Of a stretch of 64,000 nt of DNA, positions 44,660-54,750 are shown in pieces. Made by a program: the position numbers and the translations under genes. The stretch is from Calliopum simillimum (Eukaryota; Arthropoda; Insecta; Diptera; Lauxaniidae). How positions within the stretch are numbered: the stretch's first letter is position 1; each line of letters opens with the position of its first letter. Below the pieces are notes generated by a model, which was not told where the DNA came from, made no database searches, and saw nothing but the letters and a program-made list of their open reading frames with translations. The stretch lies in contig OX638372.1 in NCBI GenBank assembly GCA_951812925.1, positions 43,088,245 to 43,152,244 on the forward strand. Direction: 5' to 3'.

Positions 44660-45502
44660 ATGGCTACAACACAGGGCAGCAATTGCGTGCCTTACAACGC
44701 GGACACGCAACAAACGATGTTGCACAAATTGAAATGTCATTTTCGTCGCATAAGTCAGGGGTTTGAGGAAAAACAACGTCACAAGCACAAACTAAATAGT
44801 TTAACAACAAAAAGAATAACTGAACTAAGTAACAAAATCCTACCACCAATGCCACGTTGCTCCTCATACATAACGCTGACAACGACATCTTCAAAAAACG
44901 TAATAAAGTCAACAAAAAGATTCGCTCCTCCTTTTAAAAACAATAAGGACACAGCTGATTATGAGCAATGGAAAATCGATTTTGAGGTTGCACGTCCACA
45001 AATTACACAACGCATTGAACGCAAAAATATCTTCAACAAACTCCCTGAAGCATTGGCTGGACAAATAACACCAAATGGCTTTCCCGCCTATACAGTCGTG
45101 GCGAAAGCAATAGCAGCTACCATAACAATTGAAGAAAAAGCACAACCATCCAATAAATGGCGTACAATGTCAATGCGCAGCAATCGACAAAATGTTGCTG
45201 CTAAAAATGCTGTTGCTGCAAAATCACAATCCCTGAATACAACTTTTACGGTGCGACGCCATTTGTCGTTACGTTTGCCATTGCTCTTTAATGGAACTTC
45301 GTATAAATCTAAAGATGAAAAGCAGGATAAAAATAAAACAGTGGAGCAGCAGCAGCAGCACCAGCAATCACCACAACGGGATTCACCAAATTTCTTGTCC
45401 AAAATGTCTAAAGAGCGTGCCAATATCATTGAGAAAATATATAATGACATTAAGGATTTGGAAGATTACTATGGTACCCGCTTGGATTATTACTATTTAT
45501 AG
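44660..45502 (+). CDS. Basic 280-aa protein, single exon, unknown function
   Basis: I do not recognise this protein. The ATG at 44,660 is the first after the predicted initiator. Visible regions: a Cys/His/Arg-containing basic N-terminus (MLHKLKCHFRRISQGF, about 20-35), a Ser/Thr-rich part, a more ordered middle (YEQWKIDFEVARPQI and IFNKLPEALAGQITPNGF, about 100-145), an Ala-rich stretch (AKAIAATITIEEKA), an Arg-rich part, a Gln/His run (EQQQQHQQ, about 228-236) and a C-terminus with a predicted acidic helix ending DYYGTRLDYYYL. No signal peptide or membrane segment. The Gln run and codon mix look like a genuine fly nuclear-type gene rather than a transposon. AATAAA follows at 45,660. Intronless genes with TATA boxes are often developmentally regulated; that is inference. 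Confidence 0.75.
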   Translation: MATTQGSNCVPYNADTQQTMLHKLKCHFRRISQGFEEKQRHKHKLNSLTTKRITELSNKILPPMPRCSSYITLTTTSSKNVIKSTKRFAPPFKNNKDTADYEQWKIDFEVARPQITQRIERKNIFNKLPEALAGQITPNGFPAYTVVAKAIAATITIEEKAQPSNKWRTMSMRSNRQNVAAKNAVAAKSQSLNTTFTVRRHLSLRLPLLFNGTSYKSKDEKQDKNKTVEQQQQHQQSPQRDSPNFLSKMSKERANIIEKIYNDIKDLEDYYGTRLDYYYL

Positions 45503-45659
45503 GAATTGGCTCACTCACGGAAACATTGATATCGTAAAGGATACAAAAGATATATACAAAGTCAAGCTTAGATTTTAGTTGCAGATTTTATTGCTACACT
45601 CAGGAACACAATATGTGATACAGCGCTTAGGTTTAGGAATTTCCATCCAATGTAAAATT

Positions 45660-45665
45660 AATAAA
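45660..45665 (+). terminator. Poly(A) signal of the 280-aa gene
   Basis: AATAAA in an overlapping AATAAAATAAAATAAAA run 158 bases after the stop codon. The 3'UTR would be about 180 bases. Confidence 0.6.
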
Positions 45666-45699
45666 ATAAAATAAAATGATCCACTGAATAAACAAAAAG

Positions 45700-46152
45700 A
45701 AAGGGTTAAAAAATGTTCAGCTCACTTTTTTGACAACAACTTTCAGATTTGCAGGGGTGATCGTTAGAGTGCCACAAAAAACCGAAGACGTCGCAATGTC
45801 ATCTGGAAGGCTGTTCTAGCCAGTCATACATAAGCATATCAGCTTCTATATTATTGGGGTTGGTGATGCCAAACCTTGAAAGCAATTTTTTTTAAATCGG
45901 TACGGCGGATCCTAAATGGTGTACAATTTCTAGGAAGTTTTGGATATCGCTGGTTCCAAATTCAGAATCAATTTTTTTTTTAACAAAATGGTGGATTCGA
46001 AATGGCGAACATTTTTCTAAAAAAAAAATTAATTATTCTGTCCCCATTTTTTGGGTTTTTTTTTTTTTTTTAATCAATTGAAGATATAGAATATTATGAA
46101 TTTAATTTCTGGATCCTTTTTAAAAAGTGAATATAAACTTTCAGGGTTGGCA
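45700..46152. repeat. Dispersed repeat fragment
   Basis: TTCAGCTCACTTTTTTGACA and the following CTTTCAGATTT..GGTG(A/T)(A/T)TCG phrase match 15,545-15,600. The remainder, up to the mariner, is AT-rich with GGCGGATCC and GGTGGATTCGAAATGGCG phrases that recall the central part of the 42.3-kb palindrome. Confidence 0.45.
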
Positions 46153-46156
46153 TATA

Positions 46157-47438
46157 CGAGGCGCACTACTAATTCGGGAACTGGCAACACTAATGTCAAT
46201 AGCTAAAATCTGGCAACACCATAATAAAGTTTGACATTTTTTTGCATAAACGTACTCACAACGTTTTGATGTACAAGTGTTATTTGTTTTGCTTCCAGTG
46301 AGTTAAGAAAATCAATTTGGCCCAAAAATGGAAATTTCAAGAAAAGGTTTTCGTTGGATTATTTTTCACAACTTTTGACCTGGATTATGTCAACAAGAAT
46401 GTGTCGATGAACTCAGTTCTTTGTATGGCGATAAAGCACTATCAAAAACCACAGTAAGTATATGGTTGGTATAGTGAATTCAATTGTGGTCAGAGTTCGG
46501 TCACCGACAAATTCCGTGAAGGTTGTCCAAAATCAGTTGTTGTGCCACAAAACATCGATGTAGTGCATGAACTGATAATGAAAGACCATCATGTGACATA
46601 TTGTGAGATTCAGGCATCCTTGCACATTGGTTCCACTTCAAAACATTCGATTTTGCATGAACGCTTAGTTATAAAAAACGTTTGTTCTCGTTGAAAACCC
46701 CATAATTTATCAATCGCTCAAAAAAAGCTCGCATCGTTTGGTGTAAGGAAGCGATTAAAAAATTCGACCGTGGTGCTTCAAAAAACGTGTATAAGATCGT
46801 GACAGGTGACAAATCATGGGTATATGCGTATGAGCCGGAAACAAAATAGCAATCGACCTTGTGGATATTCCAAGACGAGCTAAATTCAACAAAAGTTGTT
46901 CGTGGAAAAGGCACAGCGAATCAAATGGTCGCCTGTTTCTTCGGCCGAATGGGTCATGTTCCGCTTGATCAACGTAGTACGGTCAATTCTGAGTGGTACA
47001 CGACCATTCGTTTGCCGGAAGTCTTCGGAAAAATTCGTAAAACCAACCCCCGAAGACGAATCATTATCCATCATGACAATGCGAGCTCTCACACATCTCG
47101 TGAAACACGTGAATTTTTGAGCAGTCAAAACATCGAATTGATGACACATCCTCCGTACAGTCCTGATTCGTCACCCAATGACTTCTTCTTGTTCCCAAAC
47201 ATCAAAAGTAAGCTGCGTAGTCATCGACTTATGAGCGCTGAAGAAGTAGTTGAAGCGTTCAAAAACCATGTTTTGGAGGTGTCTCAAGAGGAATTTTCCC
47301 ATTCCTGCTATGACAAATGGTTTGAACGAATGCAAAAGTGTATTGATCATCATTGATTTTGAAAAACGATAAAGCCATTTACAATTAAAAATGTTTGTTA
47401 TTATTTGCTATTCCCGAAATATAAGTAGTGCCCTATGT
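46157..47438 (+). mobile_element. mariner transposon copy A (D,D34D), inactive
   Basis: The ends are inverted: left ACGAGGCGCACTACTAATTC, right GAAATATAAGTAGTGCCCTA, with TA at both junctions. Length of about 1.28 kb is normal for mariner. Copy B lies inverted at 56,852-58,130. The terminal sequences differ slightly from each other, so the copy is old. Confidence 0.85.
46328..47356 (+). pseudogene. mariner transposase, copy A
   Basis: Begins MEISRKGFRWIIFHNF, then a stop. Further frames give QQECVDELSSLYGDKALSK, then a frameshift, KSVVVPQNIDVVHELIMK (helix-turn-helix region), TGDKSWVYAYEPETK (first catalytic Asp present, following Glu changed to Lys), a stop, and an uninterrupted C-terminal frame from 46,859: RIIIHHDNASSHTSRET (second Asp) and PPYSPDSSPNDFFLFP (third Asp). 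There are 34 residues between the last two, as in D,D34D mariners. It ends near 47,356. Several stops and one or more frameshifts make it non-functional. Family function: cut-and-paste transposition at TA. Confidence 0.85.
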
Positions 47439-47479
47439 ATGTACGTATTCTCCTTTAACTCCTAGGAGGAGCATAGGGC

Positions 47480-47507
47480 CAAATAAGTAGTGCCCTACGT
47501 ACCTATA
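47480..47507. repeat. Second mariner terminus fragment
   Basis: AAATAAGTAGTGCCCTACGTA repeats the mariner right-end sequence about 45 bp beyond copy A, next to CTCCTAGGAG, a short palindrome. This may be the trace of a second mariner that was lost, or a partial end duplication. Confidence 0.6.
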
Positions 47508-47814
47508 AATATTTTTAAGTTTTGCTCAAATAATATATCTATTTAAAAAACTATACAAAAATTTTAGTCTCAAAACGCTTAAAAAAATTTTAAAGATTAC
47601 CACATGGTTTTGTACAATTTTAGAAAAGTTTATCTAAACGTTGCTCAAACCAAAAATTTCAATTTCGTTAAAAAAATAAGAACTAATGGTTATTTTCGAA
47701 AATAATGAGGTGGCAACCTTAAAAATTTATGTAAGAGCGTCGCTAGGCTTACGGACAGCCCCTAACTATGAAACTTAGGTCAACAAGTCCAAAGGATAAA
47801 CAACAATGCCTCGT

Positions 47815-49400
47815 AAGGGAAACATTCTCCTGGAGTAAATTTGACGGGAGAATTACAATACAGGAGAATGACAAAATGTCGCAAAAATAGTAATATCACA
47901 ATGAAAATAACAGTTATTTTTAAAAAAGTTGAAACTGATGGATAGCCACGCAACTTTTCTATCGATTTAAAGATAAAAAAATATGTATAGTAATATTAAA
48001 AAAAAAAAACTTAAAGGGAGAATGACACATTCTTTACAAAACGAAAAACCAAAACTGATTGAGCTGAAATAGAACTGTGTCTCCTCTTACTCTTCATTTT
48101 CAGTTCCCTTTTTTAAAAAAGCACTGATAGAATAAGAAAAACTGAGCGGAGACAGTCTGAAATGTGGGACCAACTTCGATGTTTGTCAATTCAATATAAA
48201 AAAGAATTTTCGAAGAGTTAAAGTGAGATAAGTGAAATATATATGGGGTATTATTCGTCAGATTAACACTTTAAAAATTGATTATAATTTTTTAATGAGT
48301 ACCTTTTTTTTTGTTTTTTTTCCTTACGGAGAAAGTTTTAAAACTAAAAATCAAAAAATTATTTTCTAAAATACAATCTTTGGTCTATAAATTAACAAAA
48401 GAGAAAATTGTGTATGTGAGTGATTCTCCGAAAAATGTACTATTCGAAGTCCCTGAGCTCAAAAGAATAGCTTAAAAAAAAAACTTACATATCTAACTGT
48501 GAAGTTATAGCATAAAGTCTTAAAAGTCATTCTCCCTGTAATTTTTTAATGATTCTCTGTCAAAAATTATCGATTAAATATTTTTTAATTTTTCGTTTCG
48601 GTGAAAATTAACAAAGTTATGATTTTTTAAATTTTCGTGGCTTGGGAAAACATTTTTTTTTTTTTTTTTTTGTATTATATATACCGATTTGTCGAACAAT
48701 TCCTTATCCTATACATAATATCGAAATGTTGAATCGAGTAAATCAAACCACATTACGCTGTTTCTTGGACAAAATTGGTCGATTTTATATTCAAAAAATT
48801 GTTATATCTCAAAAAATAAAATAGTTTCACTCTAAATTTAACGAATATTGAGACAGAATTGAATAGGGAGCTTATATTAGAAAGTAAAAAGACACCAACA
48901 TAAAAAAATATCGAATTTGTTACAAGTTTGCTATCATTAAATTTAGGTAAAAAAATTTAAAATTTAAAAAATTCAGTTAGTTATCTACATTCTACATTAT
49001 GCTCACTTTTTCTCTATATTTAATAGTTTTTGAGATAAATACATTTCAAAAAAAAAAAATGTTTTCCCAAACCACGAAAATTTAAAAAATCATAACTTTG
49101 TTAATGTTCACCAAAACGAAAAATTACAAAATATTTAATCGATAATTTTTGACAGAGAATCATTAAAAAATTATAAAATCAAAATCAATTTTTTAACTAA
49201 ATCTGACTAATAATGCTCCATATACAAACAATGTCGTATAAGTTTTTTAGAACATAACCTTTAAGTGCACTAAGAAACGTTTAAGGACAGCAGGGAGAAT
49301 GACTTTTAAGACTTTATGCTATAATTTCACAGTTAAATATTTATAATTATTTTTTTCCTCAGCTCTACGTATAGAAGCTCAGATACTTAGTATTAAATAG
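47815..49400. repeat. Dispersed repeat, copy 2, with internal palindrome
   Basis: It matches the repeat at 27,360-28,050 at both its ends. In the middle a palindrome of about 1 kb is added: ATGATTCTCTGTCAAAAATT, ATCGATTAAATATTTT and AAATTTTCGTGG..TTGGGAAAAC (48,540-48,660) are mirrored at 49,055-49,180, and outer words near 48,255 and 49,200 are also mirrored. Runs of T at 48,651 and A at 49,050 are the arm equivalents. Confidence 0.65.
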
Positions 49401-50640
49401 TTCAACTGTCAAGTTTTAAATTCAAAAATAGTTTTGAGCTCAAGGACTTCGAATGGTACACAATTTCATCTTTTGGTAATTTATAGACCGTCGATTGTAT
49501 TTTCAAAAATAATTTTTTGATTTTTAGTTTTATATTTTTTCCATTAGAAAATCCTGCAAAAAATTGCAGTGACAAAAGGCTAACTGCCATCCCATTGTTA
49601 ATAATTATGGGTGCTTAGTTACAGCACACGATGTAACTTTTTGTGGATGTTTTTCTTTTAAAGAATCTTTCACTGTTTTTCTTTACACGCACTTATCGCA
49701 CTTTCCTCATGAATAAGCGATAAATTTAAAAGAAAAATACAACACAAAAGTAAATTTTTTTATATTTACGGCAAATCATCATAAAGTTCTTTATCTTCTT
49801 ATGGCAAGCACTTCATTTTATGCGCTCGTTATCGTAGTAACACGCAAAATTATTGATGCTTTTACTGTCAGAAAATGAAAAGGAAAAATCGCCGAATAAA
49901 AAAGATAAAAGTTACCTCAACTGTGGCATGAGTGGGTCATTTGTTGCAGCCATTAAGTAAGTATCTGGCAACTCTATGTTGCTGCATCATCATAAACAAA
50001 AACATTACTTTTCTACTGCTGCGTTCCGACTTTGACTTTGAGCTTTTGAGCGGAATCGCAATTTTTCACATTTATTGCTGCATCAGAGTTTCCGCTGCAT
50101 TTGCCGGAAGTCAGGCAACGAGAGAAGCAAAAGTTTACCGATGTGGCAAAAAAGTGGATTTTTTTTTATGTTTCATCGCTCTTTGGTCGGGTAAAACTTG
50201 AGCCTCTAAGTGTTTGCCTGAATGTACATAGGATTTTGCTACGATTTAATGTTTACAAAAATTTTTATGTATGAATGCAGTTGTTTAGATAAAGAATTTA
50301 GGAACCCATTCAAATAAAACTTTTAAAGATTGAAATTTGCCGAATATTCTTAAATTTATTTTTAAAATTTAGTATAATAACTTTGATCAAATTCCTAAAT
50401 ACTTCTGCATTAGGAGAAAATAGAGATACAACCATGACTATGGACTTTTTTTGGCCAATATGTGAGTATTTAGCCGACACTTAAGTCATGCCGTTTAGAC
50501 ACATGAGTAAATAGAATCATCAAAAGTTCCTGCGAACCATCTGTGGCATTGAAGCGTTATAGTGCTTAAACTAGAAAACACAGAAATGACGCAGAAAAAG
50601 TCCTTAGTCCTCTCAACAAGGAAATCAGGCAATCTGCTAT
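49401..50640. other. Gene-poor sequence
   Basis: A roughly 90-codon frame at 49,932-50,201 has no recognisable domain. Nothing else supported. Confidence 0.4.
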
Positions 50641-51116
50641 GGTCTTGGTCTTGAATATTGAGTCTTAGTCTTGAAATTATATCAGCGTCTTGGCCTTGGA
50701 CCTAGTCTTAAAAAATTACCAATTACAATTCTTAAATCAAAATCAAAATCAAGATAATAAGTTTAACGGTTTAAGAGCTATGATTTTTAGAACATTCCAA
50801 AACATGAAATCGGTCGATACATCCTAACAAAATTGCCCTGAGTTTGAAAATTTCTTAACTGATTTTCCTGTTCTGACCTACTTTGGAAAAATATTCAATC
50901 AGGCTAGAGATTTAATACCTTTCCAAAGTAGGTCATAACAGGAAAATCAGTTAAGAAATGTCCAAACTATGGGCAATTTTGCTAGGATGAATCGGTCGAT
51001 TTCATGTTTTGGAATGTTCAAAAAATCATAGCTCCTAAACCGTTAAACTTCTTATCTTGATTATGGTTTTGATTTGAAAATTGTAGTTGGTAATTTTTTA
51101 AGACCAGATTCAAGCA
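50641..51116. repeat. Foldback of about 475 bp
   Basis: TTAAAAAATTACCAATTACA (about 50,707), TTTAACGGTTTAAGAGCTAT and TTCCAAAACATGAAATCGGT on the left are mirrored between 50,990 and 51,105. The inner pair ACTGATTTTCCTGTTCTGAC and its complement (about 50,925-50,955) continues the arms to a loop of about 35 bp. Confidence 0.8.
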
Positions 51117-51137
51117 TAACGTAATTCTTTAATTAAA

Positions 51138-51945
51138 GGGTGTCATCGATTAAAATCTGCAATATTGACCCTTTTCCGCCATATTTGGTGTCATTTTCAT
51201 CGTGACAGTGTAGGATTTTAGTTATGAATCGCTATACGAAAGAACATTGCATCGAAATAGTCGAGTTTTGGTACTTAAATTCCAAGTAAGTTCCAAGAAA
51301 TTCAAAATCCAAAATTCCAAAAATCATCTTTTTGTACGAGGCTCATTTTCACCTCGGCGGCTATGTTAAAAAGCAAAATCCACAAGTGATCATGGAGAAG
51401 CTAATGCATCTACCGCGAGTCACTGTTTGGTGCGGTTTATAGGTCGGGCCCTTTTTTTGAAGATAAGGACGAAAACACTGAAAATGTCAACTCTGAGCGG
51501 TACCACACTATATTGGATGACTATTTTGCGCCGGAGGTTAATGCTTAGGGTCTGGAAGATATGTGGTTTCAACAGGACGGCGCTATATCACAACTTGCCT
51601 CAATTTGGACTTTTTGCGTCGCGAATTCCCGAACCGTGTATTTTCTCGTCACCGAAATGTGAATTATCCGCCCAGATCATGCGATTTGACGCTGATAGAC
51701 TTTTTTCTGTGGGGTTATACGAAGGATAAAGTCTATATGAATGATCCGAAGACAATTCCAGACTTGAAAAGCAATATTACATCGGTGATTCTGGCCATTC
51801 TGAAGGCCATACTGCATAATGTCATCAAAAATATGACCAAAAGAGTGAGATTTCTACAGAATAGTCGAGTGAATATATCCGCGAAATAATTTTCCACTCA
51901 TAATTCTATTGTGAAGCCTTTCCAACGAAATAAAATCGATACGTC
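51138..51945 (+). mobile_element. Internally deleted Tc1/mariner-type element (second family)
   Basis: The left end GGGTGTCATCGATTAAAATC is imperfectly mirrored by AATAAAATCGATACGTCC at about 51,930-51,947. Between them is a decayed IS630/Tc1-superfamily transposase (next entry). It is unrelated to the two mariners. Total length is about 0.8 kb, so roughly a third or more is missing. Confidence 0.6.
51234..51889 (+). pseudogene. DDE (IS630/Tc1-type) transposase remnant
   Basis: ATG 51,234 opens MNRYTKEHCIEIVEFWYLNS, the family's N-terminus, then the DNA-binding region is deleted. At about 51,325 the frame reads FLYEAHFHLGGYVKKQNPQV, where the family normally has an Asp just before EAHF, here Tyr, so the first catalytic residue is gone. 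RVTVWCGL and a stop follow, then DMWFQQDGAIS (second Asp kept), a frameshift, and RSCDLTLIDFFLWGYTKDKV (third Asp kept) to FLQNSRVNISAK at 51,889. At least two frameshifts and two stops. Dead. Confidence 0.75.
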
Positions 51946-51949
51946 CAAC

Positions 51950-52560
51950 GTAAAAGTTGGTAACTCGAAAATAGTAGTTTTTAGTTATGATCATTTTTGT
52001 ATTGTTTTCGTTAAAACAAGAAAACCAAAAACAAAAATTGAATAAATACTTTTGAGATCTGTAGACAAAATAAAGGTTTTTCGACTATTAAATCGTTGTC
52101 TATATTCCAAATTGATTTACAGAGATATTAACTTATTGTTTGGACAAAAATTAATACATATGAGTTGTAACTCTAGTTACCAACTAATTTTCCTTTTCAG
52201 CAACCAAATGTTCCATGAGAAAAGTTGATAACTTAACTTGCCAACTACCATTAAAAAATATTTTACGGACATTACGTTGGTATGTAGGACTTACAACCAC
52301 TGATTTTTAAAGAAAAATCAACTAATAACTTTGTAAGTTAAGTTACCAACGCGATTTGTCATTTTTGTCCCGTGTATAAGTTAAGAAGTTTTTGCATGGA
52401 GACTCCACTCAAATATACTTAGGTTGTAACTTCAAAAATTGCTCCCAGCCCTTCAAATTTTAAGCTAGAGATACCAAAATTTGACACAAGATAGAGTTTA
52501 ATACGCAAATTTCGAAAATTATTGTCCCGTAAAAAGTTGGTAACTTGCACAGAGCCAAAA
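51950..52560. repeat. Cluster of GTTGGTAACT motifs
   Basis: AAGTTGGTAACTC (51,954), its complement AGTTACCAACT (52,175), AAGTTACCAAC (52,340) and AAGTTGGTAACTTGC (52,534), plus weaker forms near 52,225, occur within 600 bp on both strands. The right terminus near 54,090-54,117 also carries a related complement. Confidence 0.5.
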
Positions 52561-54117
52561 CAACCACATAAAATAGAACAAAAATAAAAAGATATCTCTA
52601 TGCTTTTCATCCAAGAAGAAAGTCACATCAAAACCATAGAGAAAATCTTTTTAAAATTTCTGTAAACATTCATATGAAAAACTGGTAATAGTAAGAAGAA
52701 ATCTTATCATTTTCAATACGATTTCTTCTTGAAACGATGTTTTCATTCTATTGAAAATTATGTGAAATTCAACTAAATTTTATGAGAAATCTTTTTGAAA
52801 AAGAATAAGATTTCTTAATATTATAAGGTTTTCATAGAAAAGGTTTGCAGATATTTTAAGAAGATTTCTCTATGGTTTTGATGTGACTTTCTTCTTGGAT
52901 GAAAAGCATAGAGATATCTTTTTATTTTTGTTCTATTTTATGTGGTTTTTTCGAATTTGCGTTAATTTTGCGTTGATTTTGGGAGAATTTAAATCAAACA
53001 ACGCCAAAAAGTTTAATTTTGAGCAAACCACAATAATTTTAAACAATTGGTAAAATCGCACCGTGCCTAATTCCAGTATTTTTTTCGACGAATAACTTTG
53101 AATCCATTGTTTAACGTGTAGAAATGAATAGGAGGTCCATCTAATGAAATGAAGTTAATAATTGCACATTTTTCACTAGCATTACAAAACTAGTTGTCCT
53201 TTTACAGTGAACTTAAGCGAGAACTTCGTAGAGGCACGAGAAATACCTGTAATTGAGGATCTGGAGCAATTGACATTGCTTATAGTATTTGAAATATTTT
53301 CTAGCATTTCTAACACTTTACGGGTTGATGGTGGCGATATTGTCCCTTGGTCACATATTAAGGGCTTGTTCTGCAAGAACAAATTGACGGTAAAGACGAT
53401 TCACCTAAATATAACAAAATTACTTACCCTGTCCTTTCGCCACTGCCGCAATCCGGCTTTAAACTTTAGTTCTTCACCAAAAAACCCAGAGACATAGATG
53501 GAGTTCACTCCGTAAATTTTTAAAACTAAACAAGCTGAGCCACTTAAGCCCCAGGATTGAAAAATTTCTTGACTTTCCAGAAGCTCACCTTCATTCTATT
53601 CTATAGACGGCACAGTTAGTATATCACCAACATTTTCATTGTTGGTGCTTCCACTTGAAAAATTTTTAAAATTATGAATTTCGCAAACAATCACAATCTC
53701 TTTTGCAAAAAAACACAAATTGTTTATCTGAAAAATTTAATTTATGAGAAACCTCATAATTTTAAAAACAATGTCTCTTAGATTTAATTAGAGTATCTTT
53801 TTAATTTTAAGTGACAAACTTTTTTGTGAAGAAAACAATTTATACGCTTTCCTTCTTAAAACTAGAAATTAATAAGTTGCTCACATAACTTACATCATTT
53901 TATGTTGTATTCTATACAAAAATAATGTGAAAACCTTTTTGAATTTTTAAGAAGATATTCTTAGTAAAGTCATAGGGATTTCTCTATGGAATATTCATAT
54001 TGTTTACTACTTTTAATGTGAATTCATAGTAAAATAGCTCAATACGACAATCTTCTTGTTTTTTGGGGTCATTTTTTGCTCTGTGTGAATTACAAACTTT
54101 TACGTTGGATGTATCGA
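52532..54117. mobile_element. Possible long-TIR element
   Basis: The left phrase GTAACTTGCACAGAGCCAAA is imperfectly mirrored by TTTTTTGCTCTGTGTGAATTAC at the right (about 54,066-54,088; core TTTGCTCTGTG). Next to each lies a TAAAAGTTGG / CAAACTTTTACG word. The interior includes the palindrome at 52,562-52,947 and AT-rich DNA. Boundaries are tentative and no transposase was found. Confidence 0.35.
52562..52947. repeat. Near-perfect inverted repeat, about 90-bp arms
   Basis: AACCACATAAAATAGAACAA on the left and TTGTTCTATTTTATGTGGTT on the right are exact mirrors. ATGCTTTTCATCCAAGAAGA and AAGTCACATCAAAACCATAG are equally mirrored. The spacer is about 200 bp and contains further short self-complementary AAGAAATCTTAT-type words. 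Confidence 0.85.
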
Positions 54118-54584
54118 AATATTTGGAAAAATTCCGAACCGTTTGCGTTTTATTCAAAATCAGTCTTGACGGAGCACCCTTTATTTGGCAAAAAGAAGTA
54201 AATTTTTTACTTTTTCAGGCCTGTTCTGAATTACAGGTTCAACAAATAATATTGATTTGTTTTATTAAAAAGTAACTGTTTCGGAAATATTCGACAACGT
54301 CGAATTTTTCGACTTTTCGCGGTTTTTTAAGAATATTTCCTAAACGGTTACTTTCTCGTTAATGCAAGTCAATGTAATTTGTAGAACTTGTAATTCTCCA
54401 CAAAAAAAAAAAAAAAAAAAAATCTAATACTTTTTATCGTGTGACTCACCATTTGCATCAAAAAGCCTCCTGAGTAAAAAGTAATTGAAACCACGCGGAT
54501 TACAGAACAAGCCTTTTTAGTCCTGTTTTTTTTTTTGTATTTTTAGTACTAAAATTACACAAAACTTCCGTGATTCAATGCCTT
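52948..54584. other. AT-rich sequence without supported genes
   Basis: A 96-codon frame at 53,207-53,497 and an opposing 66-codon one were seen but carry no recognised motif. A 20-base A-tract is at about 54,402. GAATATTTCC/GGAAATATTC words near 54,285 and 54,345 form a small palindrome. Confidence 0.4.
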
Positions 54585-54750
54585 TCGAAAATGGTCTGAA
54601 TATGAAAATCGGTTGAGAAATGTTCAAATTATGGACAATTATATGAAGGAGTGTTTGTTTTTAACCGTTTTGGCATATATTGAAACCATATACCAACTTT
54701 CAGCGAAATCTGAAATCAACTTTTGTTATGCTAGGCATGGTATGGCTGAA
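54585..54750. repeat. Dispersed repeat, inverted partner of 29.93-30.14 kb
   Basis: CGAAAATGGTCTGAATATGA, ATGGACAATTATATGAAGGA and GTTATGCTAGGCATGGTA are the complements, in reversed order, of the block at 29,926-30,140. Confidence 0.6.

Noticed and set aside
44664..45450. Minus-strand frames opposite the 280-aa gene
   Set aside because: Cys-rich translations of the antisense of a well-supported gene; no independent signals.
49932..50201. 89-codon frame with Cys-rich hydrophobic stretches
   Set aside because: No similarity recognised and no supporting signals; length is within chance expectation.
53182..53497. Overlapping frames of 96 (plus) and 66 (minus) codons, less AT-rich than surroundings
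   Set aside because: Considered as a possible exon, but no splice sites, domain or partner exons could be supported.
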